Source: Rhizobacter sp964253025
Lineage (GTDB): Bacteria; Pseudomonadota; Gammaproteobacteria; Burkholderiales; Burkholderiaceae_C
Length of the DNA: 64,000 nt
Assembly: GCF_964253025.1 (NCBI RefSeq)
Contig: NZ_CAXUQC020000001.1
Location: 4,154,001 to 4,218,000, forward strand
Direction: 5' to 3'
Positions within the stretch are counted from its first letter, which is position 1. Every line of letters begins with the position of its first letter. The notes beneath the pieces were generated by a model. That model saw nothing but the letters and a program-made list of their open reading frames with translations. It did no database searches and had not been told where the DNA came from. The translations under genes and the position numbers were made by a program. Positions 1 through 9,676 of the stretch are shown in pieces.

Positions 1-957
1 TACGCCGTCATCGAACGACTGAACAAGGCGGACCTGACCACCCAGGTGATCCCCTTCAACCTCGGCAAGGCCGTGCTGCAAGGCGACGAGGCGAACAACC
101 TCGCCCTGCTGCCGGGCGACGTCGTGACGGTGTTCAGCCAGAAGGACGTGCGCGTGCCGGTGTCGCGCCAGACGCGCATGGTGTCCGTGCTCGGCGAAGT
201 CGGTGCTCCCGGCACCTACCAGCTGCTGCCCGGCGAGACGCTGCCCCAGCTGATCGCGCGTGCCGGCGGCCTCACGTCGCAGGCCTACATCTACGGCCTC
301 GAGTTCAGCCGCGAGGAAACCCGCCAGCGCCAGCGCGAGAACCTGGCCTCGGCCATCGAGCGGCTGGAGGCGCTGTCGTCCATCCAGGCGGCGCGCGACG
401 CCGCCAACCGCGCCAACGAGACGGCGGCCGCGGGCGCGGCCATCAGCTCGGCGGCCACCCAGGCCCAGATCGGTCGACTGAGCCGCATGGAGCCGAACGG
501 CCGCATCGCGCTCGAGCTCACGCCCGACGTGGATTCGCTGTCCGACCTCCCTGAGGTGCCGCTGGAACACCAGGACCAGATCGTCGTGCCCACCCGCCCC
601 GCGTTCGTCACCGTGGCCGGTGCCGTGGTGAACAACAACGCGTTCCTGTGGAAGCCGGGCAAGACCGTGGGCGAGTACATCGGCTCGGCCGGTCTCGACG
701 ACGCCGCGGAACCCTCGAACATGTTCATCCTGCGGGCGGACGGCACGGTGCTGCACGCAAGCGAGTCGCGCGGCTTCTTCGGCGGCAGCAACCTCGATTC
801 GGTGGCCCTCAATCCGGGTGACGCGCTGGTCGTTCCGAACAAGCTCGACTACGAGACCTGGGGCCGCGCGCTGGTGCGCAACCTGAAGGACTGGTCGCAG
901 ATCTTCTCGCAGTTCGGCCTGGGCGCCGCGGCGATCATCACGCTGCGCAACAACTGA
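1..957 (+). CDS. Polysaccharide export protein with SLBB domains (5' end outside window)
   Basis: The reading frame is open from base 1, so the N-terminus lies upstream and the in-frame GTG at 46 is not the start. The visible part contains SLBB (soluble ligand-binding beta-grasp) modules: one with VSVLGEVGAPGTYQL and a second with FVTVAGAVVNNNAFLWKPG. An alanine-rich helical insert of about 60 residues follows the first. The C-terminus has a hydrophobic stretch (FSQFGLGAAAIITL). This matches outer-membrane polysaccharide export (OPX, Wza/KpsD-like) proteins, which form the exit channel for capsule or exopolysaccharide. The next gene, 8 nt downstream, is a Wzz/KpsE-like inner-membrane partner, so the pair probably belongs to an export operon running in from the left. 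The exact polymer cannot be told. Confidence 0.8.
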   Translation, partial: YAVIERLNKADLTTQVIPFNLGKAVLQGDEANNLALLPGDVVTVFSQKDVRVPVSRQTRMVSVLGEVGAPGTYQLLPGETLPQLIARAGGLTSQAYIYGLEFSREETRQRQRENLASAIERLEALSSIQAARDAANRANETAAAGAAISSAATQAQIGRLSRMEPNGRIALELTPDVDSLSDLPEVPLEHQDQIVVPTRPAFVTVAGAVVNNNAFLWKPGKTVGEYIGSAGLDDAAEPSNMFILRADGTVLHASESRGFFGGSNLDSVALNPGDALVVPNKLDYETWGRALVRNLKDWSQIFSQFGLGAAAIITLRNN

Positions 958-965
958 GGCCGGAC

Positions 966-2201
966 ATGAACACTTCCGTTCAACTGCAGGACCCGGCCCT
1001 CGACGAGCTGGATGACGGCCCGAGCGTGAGCCTGGTCGATCTGCTCACGTGGGTCGGCGAGAGCAAGCGCTTCATCGGCGGCATCGCGCTGGCGACCGGT
1101 GTGGTGGCCGCCGGCATCTCCCTGCTGCTGCCCAACGTCTACACGGCGCGGACCACGATGGTGCCGCCCAACTCGCAGCAGCAATCGGGCTCGGCGGCGG
1201 CCCTGGCCGCACTCGGCAACCTCGGCGGACTCGCCGGTGGCCTGGGCGCCAAGACGCCGGACGAGCTCTACGTGAACCTGCTGCGCAGCGACACGGTCCT
1301 GCGGGCGCTGGACACGCAGTTCAAGCTGAAGGACCGCTACGAGGCCAAGACCTACGAGGAATTGAAGAGCAAGGTGGCGAAGTACATCCGCCAGTCGGCC
1401 GAGAAGAAGTCCGGCATCATCACCGTCGAGGTGGACGACGAGGACCCCCAGTTCGCCGCGGATCTGGCCAATGCACATTCGGTGGAGATCACCCGGCTGC
1501 TCAGTCGCCTGGCCATGTCGGAGGCACAGCAGCGGCGCGTCTTCTTCGAAAGCCAGTTGAAGGACACGAAGGAGAACCTCATCAAGGCCGAGCAGGCCTT
1601 GCGCCAGGTCCAGGAAAAGTCCGGCATGGTGGTGCTCGACAAGCAGGCCGAAGCGATCATCGAGGCGGTGGCGCAGCTCAAGACGCGCATTGCGGAACGC
1701 GAGATCCGGCTGAAGGTGCTGCGCACCGCCACGACAGCCGAGAACCCGGACGTTCGCATGCTGATGTCCGAGCTCGCAGCGCTCCGGGCGGAGCTGGCCC
1801 GAATGGAGTCTTCGACCGTGGCCCAGGGTCAGGGCGGCGAAGGCGGCATCGACATCCCGATCGGCCGGTTGCCGTCGGCGGCCGTGGACTACGTCCGGGC
1901 CATGCGCGAGGTGAAGTTCCAGGAAACGATGCTCACCAGCATGCTCAAGCAGTTCGAGGTGGCCCGGCTGGATGAAGCGAAGGACGCGCCGGCGCTCCAG
2001 CAGGTCGACGTGGCCCTGCCGCCGGACCGCAAGTCCAAGCCCAAGCGCGCCGTGATTGCTGTCGGGGCGACGTTGTTCGCGTTCTTCCTGGCCTCGATCT
2101 GGACCATCTGGCGTCGCTACTCCGCCCTGGCCCGCGCAAACGATCCCGAGCGGGCCCAGGCGCTCGACGGCCTGCGCCGCGCATGGCGCCTGCGGGGCTG
2201 A
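966..2201 (+). CDS. Wzz/KpsE-type polysaccharide chain-length / export co-polymerase
   Basis: This is a 411-residue protein with the architecture of polysaccharide co-polymerases. It has a short cytoplasmic N-terminus, one membrane segment near residues 38-57 (FIGGIALATGVVAAGISLLL), a large periplasmic part rich in coiled coil (about residues 180-270), and a second membrane segment near residues 365-382. A Pro-x-Pro-like linker with basic residues precedes the second segment. The family spans the inner membrane and controls chain length or couples synthesis to the outer-membrane channel. No tyrosine-kinase domain is fused, so it resembles the KpsE/CtrB/BexC or Wzz type rather than Wzc. It directly follows the OPX gene. 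Its stop lies only 6 nt from the stop of the convergent PhzF-like gene. Confidence 0.82.
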   Translation: MNTSVQLQDPALDELDDGPSVSLVDLLTWVGESKRFIGGIALATGVVAAGISLLLPNVYTARTTMVPPNSQQQSGSAAALAALGNLGGLAGGLGAKTPDELYVNLLRSDTVLRALDTQFKLKDRYEAKTYEELKSKVAKYIRQSAEKKSGIITVEVDDEDPQFAADLANAHSVEITRLLSRLAMSEAQQRRVFFESQLKDTKENLIKAEQALRQVQEKSGMVVLDKQAEAIIEAVAQLKTRIAEREIRLKVLRTATTAENPDVRMLMSELAALRAELARMESSTVAQGQGGEGGIDIPIGRLPSAAVDYVRAMREVKFQETMLTSMLKQFEVARLDEAKDAPALQQVDVALPPDRKSKPKRAVIAVGATLFAFFLASIWTIWRRYSALARANDPERAQALDGLRRAWRLRG

Positions 2202-2207
2202 GGCAAC

Positions 2208-3044
2208 TCAGAGGGTGAGTTCACCCTGGATGCAGGCGACCGACGGGCCGCCCACCCAGACGGTGTCCCCCTCCCGCTCGATGACGATGCGCCCGGCCCG
2301 GCCCAGTCGGGCGCCCTGGGTGGCGCGGTAGGCGTCCGGCGCCACGCCCCGTTGCATCAGCCACTGGGCCACGCTGGCATTCAGGCTCCCGGTGACGGGG
2401 TCCTCGCCCACGCCGATCGAGGGCGCGAAGGCGCGCAACTCGAAGTCCGCCGGTCCGCCGGCCTCATGGGCGCCCACCAGGCCGACCTCGGCCAGCGGCT
2501 CCAGCCGTGAGAGGTCGGGCTCGACGGCCAGCACGGATGCCGCGCTGTCGAGCTGCAGCACCAGCCAGCGGGCGCCGTTGTCCAGCCAGCTGGCCGCGAT
2601 CACTTGCGCCGGCGCGAGACCGAGCGCCGCCTGGACGGCTTCCATCAGTGACGCATCGACCGGCTCGACCCGAACGGGCGGCGCCGCGAAAGCGGCCTCC
2701 TCACCGCGTTGGCGAATGCGCACCAACCCCACGCCGCATTCCTGCACCGCCATGCCGTCCGTCGCTGGGACGCCGCCCGCCAGTCGCCAGGCGTGACAGC
2801 TGCCGAGCGTCGGATGGCCGGCGAAGCGCATCTCACCCTTGGGGGTGAAGATACGCACCCGGTAGTCCGCGCCGGGCTCGGTGGGCTTGAGCAGGAACGT
2901 GGTTTCCGACAGGTTGGTCCAGTGGGCAAAGGCCTGCATGGCGGCGTCGGAGAGGCCGTCGGCATCGTGCACGACGGCCAGCGCGTTGCCCTTCAGCGCA
3001 ACGTCGGTGAACACGTCGACCTGGGTGAAGCGGTGGCAGCTCAT
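2208..3044 (-). CDS. PhzF-family isomerase/epimerase-like protein
   Basis: A 278-residue protein of the PhzF/diaminopimelate-epimerase fold. Recognisable motifs are KGNALAVV near the N-terminus, NLSETTFL carrying the family's conserved acidic residue, MRFAGHPTLGSCHA, and GVGEDPVTGSLNASVAQWL in the second half. Family members act as cofactor-independent isomerases, PhzF being the phenazine enzyme. No other phenazine genes are present, so the substrate is unknown. The ATG overlaps the stop of the upstream aminotransferase gene (ATGA), so the two are translationally coupled and probably act in one amino-acid pathway. Confidence 0.85.
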   Translation of the reverse strand: MSCHRFTQVDVFTDVALKGNALAVVHDADGLSDAAMQAFAHWTNLSETTFLLKPTEPGADYRVRIFTPKGEMRFAGHPTLGSCHAWRLAGGVPATDGMAVQECGVGLVRIRQRGEEAAFAAPPVRVEPVDASLMEAVQAALGLAPAQVIAASWLDNGARWLVLQLDSAASVLAVEPDLSRLEPLAEVGLVGAHEAGGPADFELRAFAPSIGVGEDPVTGSLNASVAQWLMQRGVAPDAYRATQGARLGRAGRIVIEREGDTVWVGGPSVACIQGELTL

Positions 3045-4207
3045 GAGGCCTCCTTGAGGGTTTCGGCCAACATGCGCACGCCGAGCTCGATCTGTTCCGG
3101 GGTGGCGGTGACGAAGGACAGTCGCAGGCTGGATTCGCTGGCGCCCTCAGCGAAGAAGGCGGAGCCGGGCACGAAGGCCATGCCTCGCGCCACGGCCTTG
3201 GGCAGCAACGCGCTGGCGTCGCACCCTGCGGGAAGCTGCACCCAGAAGAACATGCCGCCCTGGGGCAGCTCCCAACGGCAGGTGTCGGGCAGGTGGCTGC
3301 GAAGGGCCTGCGCCATGGCGTCGCGCCGAGCGCGGTAGCGGGCCCGGATGGCGGGCACGTGCTCGGCCAGCAGGCCGGTCCTGAGCACCTCGAGCACCAT
3401 GCGCTGATTGAAGCCGGGGGTGTGCAGGTCCGCGGCCTGCTTGGCCTGCAACAGCTTGGGCATCAGCTCGGGCGGCGCCACCAGGTAGCCCAGGCGCAGA
3501 CCGGGGGCCAGCACCTTGGAGAAGGAGCCGAGGTAGGCCACGCCTTCGGGCCACAGCGCTGCGAGCGGCGGCGGCGGCGGCGCGTCGTACCAGAGGTCGC
3601 CGTAGGGATTGTCTTCGACGATGGGAAGGCCGAGCTGACTCGCCGCCGCCACCAGCCCCTGCCGCCGCGCCGCCCCGATCAAGCGGCCGCTCGGATTCTG
3701 GAAATTCGGCAACGCGTAGAGGAAGCGGGCGCCACGGGCGCGGGCAAGTCCCTCGGGCAGCGGGCCCTCGCTGTCGCAGGGAACCGTGACCCACTCCGGT
3801 TCGAACACGCCGAAGGCCTGCAGCGCCCCAAGGTAGGTGGGCGACTCGACGGCCACCGCACTGCCGGCGTCGATCAGCACCTTGCCCAGCAAGTCGAGGC
3901 CTTGCTGGGAGCCGGAGGTGATGAGCACCTGCGAGGCGTCCACCCGCATGCCGCTCTCGGCCAGGTGCGCGGCCACCCACTCGCGCAAGCCGGGGAGTCC
4001 CTCGCTGGCGGCGTACTGCAGCGCCTCGCGGGGCGTGTCGCGCAGCACGCGGGCGCTCGCGTCACGCATGGCCTCCACCGGAAAGGCCTCAGCGGCAGGC
4101 AGGCCGCCAGCCAGCGAGATGATGCCGGGGCGTTCGGTGACCTTCAGGATCTCGCGGATGCTGGAGGGGTTCATTCGGGCGGTTCGGCGCGCCATCTGCC
4201 AGGTCAT
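3041..4207 (-). CDS. PLP-dependent aminotransferase, class I/II (2-aminoadipate/LysN-like)
   Basis: A 388-residue fold-type I aminotransferase. The start at 4207 was chosen because a GAGGAG Shine-Dalgarno lies about 6 nt upstream; the frame is open further 5' but runs into the divergent gene. It has ISLAGGLPAAEAFP near residue 30, the NPYGDLWYD substrate/PLP region, and the Schiff-base lysine in GSFSKVLAPGLRLGYL. This pattern is typical of the 2-aminoadipate / broad-specificity transaminases related to MocR C-terminal domains but lacking the DNA-binding domain. It is co-transcribed with the PhzF-like gene and faces a MocR-type regulator, which is the usual arrangement for a regulator and its target. 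The substrate is not determined. Confidence 0.85.
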   Translation of the reverse strand: MTWQMARRTARMNPSSIREILKVTERPGIISLAGGLPAAEAFPVEAMRDASARVLRDTPREALQYAASEGLPGLREWVAAHLAESGMRVDASQVLITSGSQQGLDLLGKVLIDAGSAVAVESPTYLGALQAFGVFEPEWVTVPCDSEGPLPEGLARARGARFLYALPNFQNPSGRLIGAARRQGLVAAASQLGLPIVEDNPYGDLWYDAPPPPPLAALWPEGVAYLGSFSKVLAPGLRLGYLVAPPELMPKLLQAKQAADLHTPGFNQRMVLEVLRTGLLAEHVPAIRARYRARRDAMAQALRSHLPDTCRWELPQGGMFFWVQLPAGCDASALLPKAVARGMAFVPGSAFFAEGASESSLRLSFVTATPEQIELGVRMLAETLKEAS

Positions 4208-4313
4208 GGGTGTCTCCTCGGGTAGGTCCCTGCAGTCTAAGCAGAAGACCAGCACAGCAACGCTACACTTGACCAACACGCCACATGCACTGTACTGGTT
4301 CGCCCGCCGACAC
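4208..4313. promoter_or_regulatory. Divergent promoter region between aminotransferase and MocR-type regulator
   Basis: These 106 bp separate two divergent starts and must hold both promoters. A rightward candidate is TTGACC at 4269-4274 with TGTACT at 4291-4296 (spacing 16). MocR/PdxR-type regulators usually bind between themselves and a divergent target. I could not define their repeats by eye. Confidence 0.4.
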
Positions 4314-5744
4314 ATGCCGTCGCCTCCCCTCTCCCGCCAGGCCGACACGAGCCTGACCGACCAGCTGGCCGCCCGCTTTGCCGAACGGATCCGCCAGCGC
4401 CTCATCGCGCCCGGGGCGCGCCTGCCCTCGGTGCGTGAATGCGCGAGCCGGCATGGCGTCAGTCCGCACACGGTCGTGGCCGCCTATGACCGGCTGCTGG
4501 CACTGGGCCTGGTGGAGGCGCGGCGGCAGCGCGGCTTCTTCGTGCGTGAGCCGCGCACGGCGCCCCCCACGCCTTCGGCCATGCCGGACGTGCCGGCCCT
4601 GCGGCCTCGCGCGCCGATCAGTGCCACGGCCCTGGTGCGCGGCATGTTCCAGCCGCCCGGCGCGCAGCCCATGCCCGGCCTCGGCACCCTTCCGGTGGAA
4701 TGGCTCGACGTGCCCATGCTGGGCAGTGCACTGCGCCGGGTGAGCAGCGGCGCGTTGCTCGAGGCGAGCTCGGTCCGGTATGGCGAACCGGCGGGCGATC
4801 CGCGGCTGCGCAAGGCGCTGTCCGGCCTGTTGGCCGGGATTGGCGTGGACGCGCCGGCCGCCCAGATCGTGACCACGTCGGGGGCCACCCACGCGCTGGA
4901 CATCGTCACCCGCACCTTGCTTCGCCCGGGCGACACCGTGCTGGTCGACGAGCCGGGCTGGTCCGTGGAGTACGCGCGCCTCGCCGCGCTCGGCATGCGC
5001 ATGCTGCCGGTACCACGCGGCGAGAACGGCCCGGACCTCGCGGTGATGGAGCAGCTGATCACCGCGCAGAAGCCGACGGACCGGCCGCGGGTGTACGTGA
5101 CGGTGTCGGTGCTGCACAACCCGACCGGCGCATCGCTGTCGCTGGCGGTCGCGCACCGGCTGCTGCAGCTGGCCCAGCAGCACGACTTCATGGTGATCGA
5201 GGACGACACCTACGCCCACCTGGCGCCGGCCCACCAGCCGCGCCTGTCGGCCCTGGACGGACTCGATCGCACGGTCTATATCTCCGGGTTCTCCAAGATC
5301 CTCGCACCCAACTGGCGGGTCGGCTACCTCGCTGCCTCACCCGCGGTCGTGGAGCGCGTCATCGACACCAAGCTCCTCACCTCGCTCACCACCCCCAGCC
5401 TGCCGGAGCAGGCCATCGCCCACTGCCTCGAGCAGGGGCTGCTGCGCCGTCATGCCGAGCGCGTGGTCCAGCGGCTCGACGCCGCGCGCGCCCGCACGGT
5501 GCAGATGGCGGAGGCGGCGGGTTGCCGGTTTGCCGCGACGCCGCGTGGTCTCTTCGGCTGGCTCGACGTGGGGATGGACACCGAGCGCCTGGCGCATACC
5601 ATGCTGGATGACGGCTGGCTGCTCGCGCCCGGCTCGCTGTTCTACGCCTCCCCGCGCCCGAGCACGCTCATGCGCATCAACTTCGCCACCCTGCAGGCGC
5701 AAAGCTTCTGGGAGGCCTTGCGCGCCGCCCGGTCCGCCTCATGA
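4314..5744 (+). CDS. MocR/PdxR-type GntR-family regulator with aminotransferase domain
   Basis: A 476-residue two-domain regulator. Residues 1-80 form a GntR-type winged helix (LTDQLAARFAERIRQRLIAPGARLPSVRECA, then GVSPHTVVAAYDRLLALGLVEARRQRGFFV). Residues from about 120 on form an aminotransferase-like effector domain with the PLP-lysine motif SGFSKILAPNWRVGYL intact. MocR regulators sense PLP or an amino-acid aldimine and control neighbouring metabolic genes. The ATG at 4314 gives the standard domain start; the longer frame would overlap the divergent gene. The likely target is the divergent aminotransferase-PhzF operon, with autoregulation. Confidence 0.88.
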   Translation: MPSPPLSRQADTSLTDQLAARFAERIRQRLIAPGARLPSVRECASRHGVSPHTVVAAYDRLLALGLVEARRQRGFFVREPRTAPPTPSAMPDVPALRPRAPISATALVRGMFQPPGAQPMPGLGTLPVEWLDVPMLGSALRRVSSGALLEASSVRYGEPAGDPRLRKALSGLLAGIGVDAPAAQIVTTSGATHALDIVTRTLLRPGDTVLVDEPGWSVEYARLAALGMRMLPVPRGENGPDLAVMEQLITAQKPTDRPRVYVTVSVLHNPTGASLSLAVAHRLLQLAQQHDFMVIEDDTYAHLAPAHQPRLSALDGLDRTVYISGFSKILAPNWRVGYLAASPAVVERVIDTKLLTSLTTPSLPEQAIAHCLEQGLLRRHAERVVQRLDAARARTVQMAEAAGCRFAATPRGLFGWLDVGMDTERLAHTMLDDGWLLAPGSLFYASPRPSTLMRINFATLQAQSFWEALRAARSAS

Positions 5745-5777
5745 GCCACGCCGGAGCCCCGATGCCCGGGTGGGCGA

Positions 5778-5810
5778 TTTTGCGTTGTGGTACGGGCTTG
5801 GCATAAAGTC
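5778..5810 (+). promoter_or_regulatory. Candidate sigma-70 promoter upstream of the unknown 5823 gene
   Basis: TTGCGT (5780-5785) and CATAAA (5802-5807) are spaced by 16 nt, and the ATG at 5823 follows. The region is locally AT-richer than its surroundings. This is a by-eye match only. Confidence 0.35.
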
Positions 5811-5822
5811 ACGCCCTCTGTC

Positions 5823-6590
5823 ATGTCTGGTTGCATGTTCGAACCCACCATCCCCTTCGGCGAACCCGAGCTCCTGCGGGCGAGCGCCTTCCAGCGCTAC
5901 CTGCATGAGCCCGGGGGTCCGCGCGCGCACGGCGTGATGGTGGAGACGGCCGTCCGGCAGCCCGGCCTCAGCCCCTCGCTGCTGGCCGACCTGAGCCGCT
6001 TCGAGCGCGCCGGCCAGGCGTCCGAAGCCCTGGAGGTGCTGGCCGCCTGCGTCCGCCATGCCCAGCAGGTGGTCATTCACCTGCAGATGGGCGACATGGT
6101 GGTGCCCTTGACGGTGTTCGCGCTGGAGCGGCTGGTGCACTGCCCGATCAGCCTGGACGCCTTGCTCAAGCAGCGGCCCACGGAGCTGCGGGTGTTGCAT
6201 GTCGAGCCGGCGGTGCTGCGCCCTCCCGGCGACGAGGAATCGGCGCTGGTCGGCGAGGAAGCGCACTACCACCCACTGCGGCCGGTGCTGTGGGAGTTCG
6301 CCCTGCGGGGCTCGCGGCGGTCGCTGCTGCCGGAGATCGCCGGCCCGGTGGCCTACCGGATCGCGCCCGGGCTGGAACTGGGCGACCTGCGTGTCACCGG
6401 CGCGCTGCTGGCCGCCATCCAGCGCTTGCAGGGAGACAGCGTGTCCTTTCGCGAGCTGACCGACTGGCCGGGCCTCGATGCCGAACGTGCGGCCCGCCTG
6501 CTCAACGCGCTCTACCTGCAATCGGGCCTCATCATGAGCCGCACGCATCCGGCGGCCAGCGAGTCCTGGTTCGGCGCGCTCGGGCGGTGA
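5823..6590 (+). CDS. Hypothetical protein, 255 residues
   Basis: I do not recognise this family. It is a soluble protein with no signal peptide or membrane segment. The N-terminus (PTIPFGEPELLRASAFQRYL) is followed by mostly helical sequence, a central stretch rich in hydrophobics and histidine around VGEEAHYHPLRPVL, and a C-terminal part (about residues 185-245) that reads like a small winged-helix (VTGALLAAIQRLQGDSVSFRELTDWPGLDAERAARLLNALYLQSGLI). ATG 5823 was chosen for position after the candidate promoter; ATG 5835 is an alternative. It stands alone and is convergent with uup. GC content and codon use match the neighbours, so it appears to be a normal lineage gene. Confidence 0.7.
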   Translation: MSGCMFEPTIPFGEPELLRASAFQRYLHEPGGPRAHGVMVETAVRQPGLSPSLLADLSRFERAGQASEALEVLAACVRHAQQVVIHLQMGDMVVPLTVFALERLVHCPISLDALLKQRPTELRVLHVEPAVLRPPGDEESALVGEEAHYHPLRPVLWEFALRGSRRSLLPEIAGPVAYRIAPGLELGDLRVTGALLAAIQRLQGDSVSFRELTDWPGLDAERAARLLNALYLQSGLIMSRTHPAASESWFGALGR

Positions 6591-6628
6591 GCCGCGGCGG
6601 CGCGCGGCACGTCCAATCGCGTCCTGCG

Positions 6629-8518
<1,890 letters not shown>

Positions 8519-8531
8519 GGGGAAAGCTTCA

Positions 8532-8552
8532 GCGACAAACCGCGATTGTCGC
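8532..8552. repeat. Inverted repeat just upstream of uup
   Basis: GCGACAA (8532-8538) and TTGTCGC (8546-8552) are perfect inverted arms around ACCGCGA. The element ends 14 nt before the uup ATG, so it may be an operator or a 5'-UTR hairpin over the ribosome-binding region. Confidence 0.5.
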
Positions 8553-8620
8553 CGCTCGGCGGGCCGACCGGCGGGTTTCCCGCACGCCGAAGGGTCACCC
8601 TGCCGCGCCGCTCACGGCGG

Positions 8621-9583
8621 TCAGCCTCGGCCCGAAGCCAGTGACCGCTCCAGCGCGTCAATGAACATGGCCGCCACGTCGAACCCGGTCTGCTGGGTGA
8701 TTTCCTGGAAGCAGGTGGGGCTGGTGACGTTGATCTCGGTGAGGCTGTCGCCGATGACGTCCAGGCCGACCAGCAGGAGGCCGCGCGCCGCCAGCACGGG
8801 GCCGAGCGCGGTCGCGATCTCGCGATCCCGATCGGACAGGGGCTGGGCGACACCCTTGCCGCCGGCCGCGAGGTTGCCGCGGATCTCGCTGCCCTGCGGG
8901 ATGCGCGCGAGGGAGAACGGCACCGGCTGGCCGCCAATCACCAGCACGCGCTTGTCGCCCTTGACGATCTCCGGCAGGTAGCGCTGCACCATCAAGGTCG
9001 TGGCCCCGCCCCGGTTCAGCGTCTCGGTGATGCTCCCGAGGTTCAGGCCGTCCGGTCCGACCCGGAAGATGCCCATGCCGCCCATGCCGTCGAGCGGCTT
9101 CAGGATGATGTCGCGGTGGAGTTCGTGGAAACGCCGCACGTCGGCCGCGGACCGGGTGACGAGCGTCGGCCCGATGAATTCCGGAAACTCCAGGATGGCG
9201 AGCTTCTCGGGGTGGTCGCGCAGGGCGGCGGGCTTGTTGAAGACCCGCGCCCCTTCACGCTCCGCCTGCTCGAGCAGGTGCGTCGCGTAGAAGAACTCGC
9301 TGTCGAAGGGCGGGTCCTTGCGCATCAGGATGGCGTCGGTGTCGGCGAGGGCGAGGGTCTCGCGGCCCGACACCACCGTGAACCAGCTGTCGTCGGTACG
9401 CCCCGTCAGGGCGATCTCGAGCACCGGCGCACTGACGCGCCCTCCGCGCTCCCAGTGCAGGTGCCCCGGCTCGCATGAGAGCAGGGTGTGCCCGCGCGAC
9501 GCGGCCTCGCGCATCATCGCGAAGGTGGAGTCCTTGTAGGGCTTGAAGGTGTCGAGAGGGTCGGCGACGAAGAGCAGTTTCAT
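8621..9583 (-). CDS. gshB: Glutathione synthetase
   Basis: A 320-residue ATP-grasp enzyme that joins gamma-glutamylcysteine and glycine. It begins MKLLFVADPLDTFKPYKDST, the usual GshB start. It contains MRKDPPFDSEFFYATHLLE, the ATP-grasp loop ILKPLDGMGGMGIFRV, PFSLARIPQGSEIRGNLAAGGKG, and ends with GLDVIGDSLTEINVTSPTCFQEI. The frame is open 14 codons further upstream, but homology and length favour 9583. It is the last gene of the leftward gshA-kup-gshB cluster, and glutathione is made by the flanking pair. Confidence 0.95.
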   Translation of the reverse strand: MKLLFVADPLDTFKPYKDSTFAMMREAASRGHTLLSCEPGHLHWERGGRVSAPVLEIALTGRTDDSWFTVVSGRETLALADTDAILMRKDPPFDSEFFYATHLLEQAEREGARVFNKPAALRDHPEKLAILEFPEFIGPTLVTRSAADVRRFHELHRDIILKPLDGMGGMGIFRVGPDGLNLGSITETLNRGGATTLMVQRYLPEIVKGDKRVLVIGGQPVPFSLARIPQGSEIRGNLAAGGKGVAQPLSDRDREIATALGPVLAARGLLLVGLDVIGDSLTEINVTSPTCFQEITQQTGFDVAAMFIDALERSLASGRG

Positions 9584-9676
9584 GGCGCGGGAGGGCGGCA
9601 GGCGGAGACCGCCACTGTTGCACAAATCCCTGCCGCCTGCAGCCGGTACCCGGGTCGACGCCCAGCGCCGGCCGGC

